Shown here: in pieces, positions 1 through 6,259 of the stretch
Position numbering within the stretch: position 1 is the stretch's first letter
Layout: each line of letters starts with the position of its first letter
Assembly: GCA_030600525.1 (NCBI GenBank)
Contig: JAUVLX010000120.1
Coordinates: forward strand, 1-9,427
Reading direction: 5' to 3'
Origin: Desulfobulbus sp.
GTDB lineage: Bacteria > Desulfobacterota > Desulfobulbia > Desulfobulbales > Desulfobulbaceae
Length of the DNA stretch: 9,427 nucleotides
Made by a program: the position numbers and the translations under genes
Notes under the pieces: generated by a model
What the model was told of the DNA's origin: nothing
Databases searched by the model: none
What the model saw: only the letters and a program-made list of their open reading frames with translations

Positions 1-341
1 AAAGCAAAGGGGGCGGGCAAAAGGTTTGTCTGTTGCAGCAAACAGTACCTTTTAGCTTACCTGGGTCTGTTCCTGAGAAAGAAGGCCGTGGTTACCGGGT
101 TTATCTTAATCCTGATAAGATTAAACTCACTCAAGGGGGACAACAGTCACAACAAAGGCCAGGTGTACTTTCTGGTACTATCAGTCTGATGATGGCCGAA
201 GGGGAGAAGGTACGGTTGATCGTTAATGTCGGGGTGATGGTAACCGTGCTTTTATCAGTTCCTGAATACCAGCAACTACGGCTTGCCATCGGTGACGCGG
301 TAACCCTTAAATTAAAACCAGATGCTGTGGAATGGTTGTAA
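1..341 (+). CDS. ABC transporter ATP-binding protein, C-terminal TOBE domain (5'-truncated by window)
   Basis: The reading frame is open from the left edge (first full codon at position 3) to the TAA at 339-341, so only the last ~112 residues are visible and no start can be assigned. The final ~55 residues (from SGTISLMMAEGEKVRLIV to LKPDAVEWL) have the look of a TOBE/MOP-type domain: a short beta-rich unit ending in a 'GDxVxLxLKPDAV' strand. That unit sits at the C-terminus of ATPases in molybdate, sulfate, iron and polyamine importers, where it dimerises and senses substrate. The YRVYLNPDKIKL stretch before it fits the linker or first OB-fold segment of the same regulatory region. The Walker and signature motifs would lie upstream, outside the window, so the transported substrate cannot be named. 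The recognition is by pattern only. Confidence 0.6.
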   Translation, partial: SKGGGQKVCLLQQTVPFSLPGSVPEKEGRGYRVYLNPDKIKLTQGGQQSQQRPGVLSGTISLMMAEGEKVRLIVNVGVMVTVLLSVPEYQQLRLAIGDAVTLKLKPDAVEWL

Positions 342-346
342 TAAAT

Positions 347-376
347 AAAGGCCTTGCTAGGCATTGGTCACCTTTT
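347..376 (+). terminator. possible weak rho-independent terminator after the ABC ATPase
   Basis: AAAGGCC (347-353) can pair with GG...CCTTT (366-367 and 371-375) through a small bulge, and a short T run (373-376) follows, six bases after the TAA stop. Position fits a terminator, but the stem is short and bulged, so this is weak. Confidence 0.3.
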
Positions 377-1515
377 AAAGATGATTAATATAAAGGGTGG
401 CTTGCAGGCCAGTTTTTCAGTGTAGAATCTCTGGGTGTTTCGAATGACGATTTGTGGAAAATTAGAATTCTGGGGTGAAAAATAAACTGTAGTAGCTCAG
501 GCTTAGTCTGAAACAGAAATTGACATGTTGAGATATGTACAGAGACGGTTAACCTACCCCTGATAACCAAAATCGCACATTTTGTGGATTATTTAGAAGA
601 GGCGTTGGTTCGTATAAACAGGAAGACGGTAACGTTGCGAAATTAAGGAAGAGGAAAGATGTTTGGGTTGGCAATATTAACGATAATTTCACCGGCGAGC
701 TTCAGCGGGGTGGAGCTATGGTGAAACGACTGGGTAACACTTATTTTTCATCGTTTTTAATTTCTTTTTTTTCTTTGAAGAAAAGCCAAAAGCAGGCTGT
801 GGATATTACCATGCCTATACCTGACATAAATAGTTTGTTATTTTGGTAATTAAAATAGACTGATATCAATGTACCAATGGCCAAGATTAACAAAAGCAGA
901 GAAGAAGGTTTGATTTTGAATATATTTCTGATGCTTTTAACCATTTTTGTTTTCTCATTTTTATATTTTATTTCTTTAAAATTAAACGGTTAATATCTTT
1001 TCAGTTACCTTTCTTACAGATGATGTTTTCCGTTCATGAAGCTTTCCTCTGATTATAAACCTTGCAACTGGAAATCTCAATGAATCGACCATTCTCATGA
1101 CTTAATGTTACTTCCTGTGAAGTTACTGTTTTGGGTGGAGGAGTGACTTGCAGAACGGAATTTGAAGAGATAGGATAACTCGCAACATAACAGGAAACAT
1201 CCTAGCCAACCGAATTGGCTAATGCGGTTTAGGTTGCCCATAGCTCTAAAAATAGCATAAACAAATTGGTATCAGCTAACAAGATATCATGAAATTTCTG
1301 TATTATACCAGTTTAGAAGAGTCCAAATCAGGCATCCAACAGAAAACCTTAAGTTCGAGTCATCTTTGCTCCAAGGTTGTTATTTGGTTAAATGATTATA
1401 GAAAAGCCAGCTTTGAGTTAGGGGTAAAATTAATACAGGACAGGCGATTTCCTTTAATCTGGAAATTTTATGCGACTATTCGGAAAAATGAAGCAAAAAT
1501 TCAATGATTGACTCG
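377..1515. other. gene-poor AT-rich region
   Basis: More than 1.1 kb with no convincing conserved gene. Frames seen: a 67-codon minus-strand frame at 741-944 (listed separately); a 72-codon plus frame at 1289-1507 with no Shine-Dalgarno and no recognisable domain; a 21-codon plus frame at 659-724 with a purine-rich stretch (AAGGAAGAGGAAAG) just before its ATG and a hydrophobic peptide; and a long plus frame without a start codon through about 550-850. None can be assigned a function. The region may hold decayed genes or regulatory DNA. Confidence 0.5.
741..944 (-). CDS. possible small two-helix membrane protein
   Basis: A 67-residue frame with a basic N-terminus (MVKSIRNIFKIK), a strongly hydrophobic segment at about residues 13-31 (SSLLLLILAIGTLISVYF), a short polar turn (NYQNNK), a second hydrophobic segment at about 38-55, and a highly charged C-terminal tail (KEKKEIKNDEK). 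This is the ordered layout of a small inner-membrane hairpin protein and unusual for random sequence, although AT-rich DNA can produce hydrophobic frames by chance. The ATG at 942-944 has only a poor purine-rich stretch upstream (GAGAAAAC) and no strong Shine-Dalgarno. No family is recognised. It stands alone in gene-poor DNA, so its role cannot be inferred. Confidence 0.35.
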   Translation of the reverse strand: MVKSIRNIFKIKPSSLLLLILAIGTLISVYFNYQNNKLFMSGIGMVISTACFWLFFKEKKEIKNDEK

Positions 1516-1543
1516 ATATCAAGCTCCTTTAAATTCTTGATAT
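1516..1543. promoter_or_regulatory. 8-bp inverted repeat upstream of sigma-54 promoter
   Basis: ATATCAAG (1516-1523) and CTTGATAT (1536-1543) are perfect inverted arms separated by 12 bases. The centre lies about 65-70 bp upstream of the likely start of the sigma-54 transcript, a plausible place for an enhancer-binding protein or other regulator. A terminator is less likely because the arms are AT-rich and no T run follows. Confidence 0.4.
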
Positions 1544-1570
1544 TGTTACAAGTTAACTTTGCAATGGCTG

Positions 1571-1586
1571 CGGCATGCATATTGCT
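1571..1586 (+). promoter_or_regulatory. sigma-54 (RpoN) -24/-12 promoter of the PEP-CTERM gene
   Basis: CGGCATGCATATTGCT carries GG at 1572-1573 and GC at 1584-1585 with the invariant 10-base gap, and matches the consensus TGGCACGN4TTGCW except for C in place of the first T and T in place of the second C. The transcript would start near 1596, giving a leader of about 34 bases before the ATG at 1630 with its strong Shine-Dalgarno. RpoN together with the PrsK/PrsR two-component system is known to control many PEP-CTERM genes, so the context supports the match. Confidence 0.65.
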
Positions 1587-1629
1587 TTAAAAAGCATGAC
1601 TATGGAATTGCACACTTAAAGGAGGCTGT

Positions 1630-2286
1630 ATGAAGAGGCAAGCGCTAGGATTTTGTTATTTACTCGCAATAGTAATGATCAACAGTACTGCAAATGCTAC
1701 TTTTGTTGAGTACGCATCAGCCGTTGACCCCTCCACAGGCCACAGTTACCACATCTACTACAATCCAAACTTAGATGCGCCAGGTGTTGATTTATGGCCC
1801 TTTCTGGACCCAAACAAAACTTTTGATATTACCTGGTTTGAAGCCGAAGCTGCAGCTGATGCAATGGGTGGGTATCTAGCCACTATTACCAGTAAAGCTG
1901 AAGAGGACTTTCTGCAAAGTACGAGTGCTTTTGCTGGCTCGGTAAAAGGTGAAGGCATACGTGCCTGGATCGGACTGAGCGACCGAGAGTCAGAAGGTGA
2001 TTTTAAATGGGTTAGCGGCCCTGAATCTGGGCAATCATTAACCTACTCTAATTGGCTGGTAGGAGAACCTAACAACGACCACCCAGGTGAGGATTATGTT
2101 GAGTGGCGAAATTACCCGTTTGGCCCAGACGCTGGAGCTTGGAACGATGTCCCTTCAGAAACTTTTGGTGCTGTCGGTATTAACACTTTCATGGTTGAAT
2201 TTAGTCCTGTTCCTGAACCAACCACTATACTTCTCTTCGGTACTGGAATTGCTGGGCTTGCTGCAGTAGGCAGAAGAAGAAAATAG
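1630..2286 (+). CDS. secreted C-type-lectin-like protein with PEP-CTERM sorting signal
   Basis: 218 residues. The N-terminus is a signal peptide (basic MKR, hydrophobic core at about 6-18, likely cleavage after ANA near residue 23). Residues ~37-190 look like a C-type lectin-like domain: an early helix with WFEAEAAADAMGGYLATI, then WIGL at 113-116, the EPN triplet at 146-148 that in mannose-type lectins contributes to calcium and sugar binding, and WND at 171-173. The C-terminus is a canonical PEP-CTERM tripartite signal: VPEP at 194-197, a hydrophobic helix (TTILLFGTGIAGLAAVG) and a terminal RRRK cluster. Such proteins are exported by Sec, processed by an exosortase and released to the surface or matrix of exopolysaccharide producers. 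The start is set by AAAGGAGG at 1618-1625, five bases before the ATG. A sigma-54 promoter precedes it and a terminator follows, so it is monocistronic. Sugar binding is inferred from motifs only; no exosortase gene lies in the window. Confidence 0.9.
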   Translation: MKRQALGFCYLLAIVMINSTANATFVEYASAVDPSTGHSYHIYYNPNLDAPGVDLWPFLDPNKTFDITWFEAEAAADAMGGYLATITSKAEEDFLQSTSAFAGSVKGEGIRAWIGLSDRESEGDFKWVSGPESGQSLTYSNWLVGEPNNDHPGEDYVEWRNYPFGPDAGAWNDVPSETFGAVGINTFMVEFSPVPEPTTILLFGTGIAGLAAVGRRRK

Positions 2287-2313
2287 TTATTTCTGTTTAA
2301 CCGGAATTAAAAG

Positions 2314-2339
2314 GCAGGGCTTAACGGCTCTGCTTTTTT
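2314..2339 (+). terminator. rho-independent terminator of the PEP-CTERM gene
   Basis: GCAGGGC (2314-2320) pairs with GCTCTGC (2327-2333) with one G-T wobble and a six-base loop, followed at once by six T's (2334-2339). It lies 27 bases after the TAG stop. Confidence 0.85.
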
Positions 2340-2351
2340 ATTGCCCACGAT

Positions 2352-2389
2352 AAGGTAAAATAATCCAAGTGATGAGGTTCATTTACCTT
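2352..2389. repeat. 8-bp inverted repeat upstream of recombinase copy 1
   Basis: AAGGTAAA (2352-2359) and TTTACCTT (2382-2389) are perfect inverted arms 22 bases apart, about 100 bases before the recombinase ATG. An unrelated inverted repeat occupies a similar place before copy 2. It could be a recombinase or regulator binding site, or chance. Confidence 0.3.
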
Positions 2390-2408
2390 CTTCCTGTGCT
2401 CATTAACC

Positions 2409-2491
2409 ACCTCCTGTCATCAGCCCTGCATTTGATGTATCGTTAAATGAGGCAATTTCTGCCAAATACCAACACAATCAGGAGGTACATT
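2409..2491 (+). promoter_or_regulatory. conserved recombinase leader with RBS-sequestering complement (copy 1)
   Basis: ACCTCCTG (2409-2416) is the exact reverse complement of CAGGAGGT (2479-2486), the Shine-Dalgarno sequence of the recombinase ATG at 2492. The 5301-5383 leader of the second copy keeps the same pair and several islands between them (CCTCCTGTCATCA, CTGCAT, GTATC and TTAAAT). A transcript that includes both elements could fold the ribosome-binding site shut. The conserved block might instead be a recombination site. Confidence 0.5.
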
Positions 2492-3329
2492 ATGAAAGTT
2501 TCTCAAGCAGTCGATTTCCATCTGCAGTATCACCGAGCCAACTCCAAAAAAAAATACCATTAAGACTTGTGAATTTGTTCTTTCTCGCTTCACTGCCCAG
2601 TTTGGTAAACGTGACCTTGCTAGTATATCTCAGGAAGAAGTACTGGCGTTTCTGTTGTCTTTGACTCAAAACAATAAACAGGCGACCAAAAGAAACCGCT
2701 ACTCAATACTCTCATCTTTCTACAATCTCAGCATCAATAATGCATTACCCTCTCTGATCAATCCCTGCAACACAGCGGTTATCAAAAAGATATTTAAACG
2801 CCCCCAAATTATTCTATGGCAAATAGTAGATAAAGAAACGATCGATGAGATTATTTTCCGGACCATGAACATCCGTAACAGGATTATGCTGGAGCTAATG
2901 GCACGGGGAGGTATGAGAATAGGTGAAGTACTAAACCTCAAACCTACTGATATCCAAGAGAGAACTCTGGCCGTCCAGAACCCAAAAAGTGGTCGAGTTG
3001 GGGAGACAGTTTATGTTCCACGGAAATTATTGGTAAGGTTAAGCGACTACGTGAGAGCTAATGATTTCAGTGGCAGTGATCGAATTTTTCCGATCTCCTA
3101 TGTTGCTGCCTGGTCGATGGTAAAAAAAGCAGGTAAGCTGGTTAATATTGAGCTTCGCCCTCATGATCTTAGGCGTCATGCTGCAACGTATGCTTCTCTA
3201 TCCGGCACTCCTATTGAGATTGTGAGCAAGGTGATCTTGCGGCACGCTGACTTATCGACAACCCAAAGATATCTTGGCAAGGTGAATGATTCAGAAGCGA
3301 TCAGGTGGATTGAGACGCTTTATGGCTAA
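2492..3329 (+). CDS. tyrosine recombinase/integrase, copy 1, split by a frameshift at an A9 run
   Basis: A XerC/D-like tyrosine recombinase that cleaves and rejoins DNA through a 3'-phosphotyrosine bond. The ATG at 2492 follows AGGAGG (2480-2485) and encodes MKVSQAVDFHLQYHRANS. The run of nine A's at 2546-2554 then leads frame 0 to a TAA at 2561-2563. The rest of the protein continues in the +1 frame (NTIKTCEFVLSRF onward) to the TAA at 3327-3329. Joined by loss of one A, or gain of two, the product has 278 residues: an N-terminal SAM-like core-binding domain (about 1-90) and a catalytic domain with the full set Arg142 (GGMRIGE), Lys165 (NPKSG), His224 and Arg227 (PHDLRR), His251 (LRHADL) and nucleophile Tyr260 (TTQRYLG). 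In the +1 frame a TGA overlaps the ATG and no start with a Shine-Dalgarno precedes the A run, so expression needs slippage, frameshifting or weak internal initiation. The catalytic domain has about 78% amino-acid identity to copy 2 at 5384-6221. An inactive gene is possible, but the intact active site and substitution pattern argue against it. Confidence 0.85.
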
Positions 3330-3345
3330 TTCTTGCAGTATAGAT

Positions 3346-3379
3346 GGGGAGTTGTAGCAGAACCTATCTCCCCCTTATT
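3346..3379 (+). terminator. terminator-like hairpin after recombinase copy 1
   Basis: GGGGAG (3346-3351) pairs with CTCCCC (3368-3373) around a 16-base loop, followed by CTTATTTT. It begins 16 bases after the TAA. The loop is long and the T run interrupted, so it is a moderate candidate. Confidence 0.5.
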
Positions 3380-3492
3380 TTATCAATCCATACTGTCAGG
3401 TTGATAGCAACAGGAAGAAGGTCAGCTTGAGGGTTGTATCCAGAATCGCTCATGTTTTGCCTGGCAATCCTAACACCTCTCCCCGCTTTATG

Positions 3493-3525
3493 ACATTAGG
3501 CAAAAAGACTTGTTCTGTCTAATGT
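3493..3525. repeat. 7-bp inverted repeat beyond the 3' end of the acyltransferase gene
   Basis: ACATTAG (3493-3499) and CTAATGT (3519-3525) are inverted arms with a 19-base spacer, about 75 bases beyond the acyltransferase stop. On the minus strand the spacer includes GTCTTTTTG, so a weak terminator for that gene is possible. Nothing else is seen in 3380-3600. Confidence 0.25.
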
Positions 3526-3600
3526 TGTAAATTACCTCACCCAAGTCGAAAGTGAAAAGTGGTCTTCGAGCAAAGAGGATTTTCCCTTTTAAAATAGTTG

Positions 3601-4716
3601 TCAAATCCCATTTTCATGGGGTGCGCAATCTGTCCCGCTTGGTTGCTTGCGAGAAGATACCAACTTGGTCACCAGTGTTTTGGCCCGATAGAAAACAAAA
3701 GTATACCCCCACGTCAGCAACAGAGAGATGCTGACATTGAAACTAAAAACAACGCAATAAAGTTCAGTATTAGACAACCCATCAAGGAAAGTAATAAAAT
3801 AACTTGGCAGAGAGCAGACTGCACCTTGGAAAAGATATAAAATGTAAGAATGTCTTCCTGACCATGCCAAAGGTTTTAACAGATCAATTACAAAGCAGTT
3901 TTCAACGAAACTCCACAGGGGCTTTATTATGGCAAAGAGGTGAACTAATGGAAGGCTGTAGATTAAGTACTGATAGGTAGGCGGAAATTTATAGTGACTT
4001 AGTCGAAACTCGTTGTTGTCAAAATGATAGATTACCCAACAAAGTAAACAGGTAATAGCGAAAGAAAGAAGCAGTTCACTTTGTTTGAGTTTATGTTCTT
4101 CAATCCGAAAAATTGCACCCAGAAGGAAAAAAACCGAGTAAAAAGTAATATACTCATAATTGGAAAAAATATATATGTGGCTTTTGTAATGGTAAATGGT
4201 AAGCGAATAAAAAATTATCATAAAAAACATAAAATATACTCTCATTCTCGGAAATACTCGAAGCCCGACAACAAAAGGTAAGAAAAGTATCATCGAAAAA
4301 TAAACTCGCATATACCATAAACTGCCGTTGTATCCATAAATATAGTCCCATAATTTTCCATGTAGCTTTACATCTTTGATTGTGTTTAGAGATACTGCAA
4401 TATCAGGAACAGGTTGTTTCCCAGTAAATAAAATCCACAAGTAAAGCACGGAAAAGAGCAGAAGGCTTACTATGACATAATGAGAATATAGTCGAATGAA
4501 TTGAAGTAAAAACTTTTTTGATGTTTCAATGAATCCTGATAATAGAAGAAGATAACCTGAAATGAAAAAGAAAATTGGGATATCGATAAAGTATGCCAAC
4601 TGTCGCATAATATCTGGTGTATGTTTAGCCAGCGACCAATAAACAGTATGAATATTGATGACGGAAATCATCATCAACCCCTTTACCACATCAATATAAC
4701 TGTCACGTTTTTTCAT
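3601..4716 (-). CDS. acyltransferase 3 family membrane protein (OafA/WecH-like O-acyltransferase)
   Basis: 371 residues, rich in hydrophobic segments that give roughly ten membrane helices. The N-terminus has the pattern typical of the acyltransferase-3 family: a short basic start, RDSYIDVVKGLMMISVINIH with the conserved family His at residue 23, then a second helix with IDIPIFFFISGYLL. Members move acetyl or other acyl groups from the cytoplasm to sugars of O-antigen, capsule, exopolysaccharide or enterobacterial common antigen in the inner membrane. The length is normal and the frame intact. The ATG at 4714-4716 has no clear Shine-Dalgarno and lies four bases downstream of the stop of a 65-codon frame, so translational coupling is possible. 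Base composition is clearly AT-rich compared with the recombinase and Fic genes, as often seen in horizontally moved surface-polysaccharide genes. It is flanked by the two recombinase genes and reads against them. The acceptor sugar cannot be told. Confidence 0.85.
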   Translation of the reverse strand: MKKRDSYIDVVKGLMMISVINIHTVYWSLAKHTPDIMRQLAYFIDIPIFFFISGYLLLLSGFIETSKKFLLQFIRLYSHYVIVSLLLFSVLYLWILFTGKQPVPDIAVSLNTIKDVKLHGKLWDYIYGYNGSLWYMRVYFSMILFLPFVVGLRVFPRMRVYFMFFMIIFYSLTIYHYKSHIYIFSNYEYITFYSVFFLLGAIFRIEEHKLKQSELLLSFAITCLLCWVIYHFDNNEFRLSHYKFPPTYQYLIYSLPLVHLFAIIKPLWSFVENCFVIDLLKPLAWSGRHSYILYLFQGAVCSLPSYFITFLDGLSNTELYCVVFSFNVSISLLLTWGYTFVFYRAKTLVTKLVSSRKQPSGTDCAPHENGI

Positions 4717-4720
4717 CAGA

Positions 4721-4918
4721 CTAAGTTATTTTTATATACTTGAAATCCGCGCTGTCTCGTAGCGAATTTAAGAATGAAAGGTGGGGAAAATTTACTAGCT
4801 GCATTTCTGGAGGCTCAAAATGCTCGATAGAAATAAATCCAGGAAAAAGACTGAACTGTAAGATAGGAGTCTTTGTCTCGTTGAGTAGCCCTGTTTTGCT
4901 TTGAAATTCAGAAATCAT
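4721..4918 (-). CDS. hypothetical 65-residue frame just upstream of the acyltransferase
   Basis: A minus-strand frame from ATG (4916-4918) to TAG (4721-4723), ending four bases before the acyltransferase ATG. The product is mixed polar and aromatic (for example FPGFISIEHFEPPEMQL), with no signal peptide, no membrane segment and no family I recognise. There is no convincing Shine-Dalgarno. It may be a leader or upstream gene that helps translate the acyltransferase, a remnant of an older gene, or a chance frame. Confidence 0.25.
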   Translation of the reverse strand: MISEFQSKTGLLNETKTPILQFSLFPGFISIEHFEPPEMQLVNFPHLSFLNSLRDSADFKYIKIT

Positions 4919-5242
4919 AAAATGACAAGAAGGTAATTACGTATTTTACCCCCTTGCGCTCAATTAATTGAAAGCTTGCCCAGAAAAGGCATTATAGATT
5001 CCTTACCTGAGGAACACTCAAAAAGCTATGGTATTAGACAAAAGGTTTGTTTCGTCGAACACTGTCGAGTACAGACCATGTAATATCAGGTAGTTACTGT
5101 CGTAAAGGTCAAGGTGCATTGGACAAAATGATTAACGACCATGAAGTCCTGTTTTAGTACATCGACATCTTGAGGTTAGTAAGATATCCTCTGGCAATCC
5201 ACCGTCGGAAATCACGCATCATGGGCTGAGGTTGTTCCTGTT
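4919..5242. other. intergenic region with no assignable gene
   Basis: About 320 bases between the minus-strand acyltransferase unit and the leader of recombinase copy 2. Only short frames are present; the longest looked at by eye is a 39-codon plus frame over about 5038-5157 with no start or Shine-Dalgarno. The acyltransferase promoter should lie in its left part, but no convincing -35/-10 pair was found. Confidence 0.5.
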
Positions 5243-5271
5243 AAGCGCTGATAGGCCGACATGGAGCGCTT
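5243..5271. repeat. 7-bp inverted repeat upstream of recombinase copy 2
   Basis: AAGCGCT (5243-5249) and AGCGCTT (5265-5271) are perfect inverted arms around a 15-base spacer; each contains the self-complementary AGCGCT. It lies about 110 bases before the recombinase ATG, comparable in position to the repeat at 2352-2389 but different in sequence. It could be a recombinase site, a regulator site or a hairpin. Confidence 0.35.
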
Positions 5272-5300
5272 GTTAAAAATTATTCTTGTTCCCACTACCC

Positions 5301-5383
5301 CCTCCTGTCATCATCTCTGCATCCGAGGTATCATTAAATAACGGTAATATTTGCCGAACACCCACAAAACCAGGAGGTGCATT
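5301..5383 (+). promoter_or_regulatory. conserved recombinase leader with RBS-sequestering complement (copy 2)
   Basis: CCTCCTG (5301-5307) is the exact reverse complement of CAGGAGG (5371-5377), the Shine-Dalgarno sequence for the ATG at 5384. The spacing matches the copy 1 leader within one base although much of the sequence between the two elements has changed. Retention of both pairing arms supports a regulatory fold, but conservation of a DNA recombination site is also possible. Confidence 0.5.
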
Positions 5384-6221
5384 ATGAAAGTTTCACAAGC
5401 TGTTGATTTCCATCTGCAGTACCATCGGGCTAACTCCAAAAAAAAATACCATCAAAACCTGTGAATTCGTTCTCTCCAAATTTTCAACCCGATTCGGCAA
5501 ACGAGATTTAGCCAGTATCTCACAAGAAGAGGTGTTGGATTTCCTCTTATCCCTGACCAAGAACAATAAGCAGGCAACCAAAAGGAACCGCTACTCCGTG
5601 CTTTCGTCAATCTATAATTTCAGCATCAGCACAGGGCTCCCAGCTCTAACAAATCCCTGCAACACAACCGTGATCAGAAAGATCTTCAAGCGGCCACAGG
5701 CCATTCAGTGGGATATCGTCGATAAGGAAATTGTTGACGAGATTATTTTTCGGACCACGAATATCCGGAACAGGTTGATGATGGAACTCATGGCAAGAGG
5801 TGGCATGCGTATTGGCGAAGTTTTAAACCTCACGCCTTTCAATATCCAAAAAAATTCTCTGACTATCCAAAACCCCAAAAGTGGCAGAGCTAAAGAGACG
5901 GTTTATGTTCCACGAAAAACCCTGGTAAGGTTAAATGAGTATGTGAAAGCCAACGATATCGGTAGAAATGACCGAATCTTTCCCATTTCATACGTGGCCG
6001 CTTGGTCGATGGTGAGGAAAGCGGGTAGACTGGTAGACATTGAGTTAAAGCCTCACGACCTCAGGCGCCATGCAGCTACATATGCATCAAGGTCTGGCAC
6101 TCCTTTAGAAATTGTCAGTAAAGTCATTCTACGGCATGCCGATCTCACAACGACTCAGCGGTACCTCGGTAAGGTAAACGATACGGAAGCCATCAGATGG
6201 ATAGAAACGTTGTACGGGTAG
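5384..6221 (+). CDS. tyrosine recombinase/integrase, copy 2, split by the same A9 frameshift
   Basis: Paralogue of the gene at 2492-3329, of exactly the same nucleotide length. The ATG at 5384 follows AGGAGG (5372-5377) and encodes the identical first 18 residues, MKVSQAVDFHLQYHRANS, before nine A's at 5438-5446. Frame 0 stops at a TGA (5462-5464), while the recombinase continues in the +1 frame to the TAG at 6219-6221. The joined product has 278 residues with all catalytic residues: Arg142 (GGMRIGE), Lys165 (NPKSG), His224 and Arg227 (PHDLRR), His251 (LRHADL) and Tyr260 (TTQRYLG). Between the copies, all seven differences in the first 18 codons are third-position and silent in frame 0. After the A run most differences are third-position in the +1 frame. 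A TTG at 5403 in the +1 frame lacks a Shine-Dalgarno and is a poor alternative start. A terminator-like hairpin follows. It is directly repeated relative to copy 1 with the acyltransferase gene between them. Confidence 0.85.
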
Positions 6222-6233
6222 GTTTCCCCCATA

Positions 6234-6259
6234 GGGGCGAGGCATAGCCCCCGCCCTTT
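6234..6259 (+). terminator. GC-rich terminator-like hairpin after recombinase copy 2
   Basis: GGGCG with GGC (6235-6243) can fold back on GCC and CGCCC (6247-6256) around an ATA loop with a small bulge. A short TTT (6257-6259) follows. It begins 13 bases after the TAG stop. The T tract is short. Confidence 0.5.

Noticed and set aside
1289..1507. 72-codon plus-strand frame as a gene.
   Set aside because: No ribosome-binding site, no recognisable motif and no context; left as part of the gene-poor region.
3552..3840. Two plus-strand frames (60 and 80 codons) overlapping the acyltransferase 3' end.
   Set aside because: They lie largely antisense to a well-supported gene, lack Shine-Dalgarno sequences and show no domain.
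18..5050. CAAAAGGTTTGT is shared by 18-29 and 5039-5050.
   Set aside because: Same length argument; one copy is inside the ABC ATPase gene and flanks do not match.
5403..5437. TTG at 5403 as true start of recombinase copy 2, avoiding a frameshift.
   Set aside because: No Shine-Dalgarno, the resulting N-terminus does not match copy 1's conserved frame-0 peptide, and substitutions in this stretch are silent in frame 0, not in the +1 frame.
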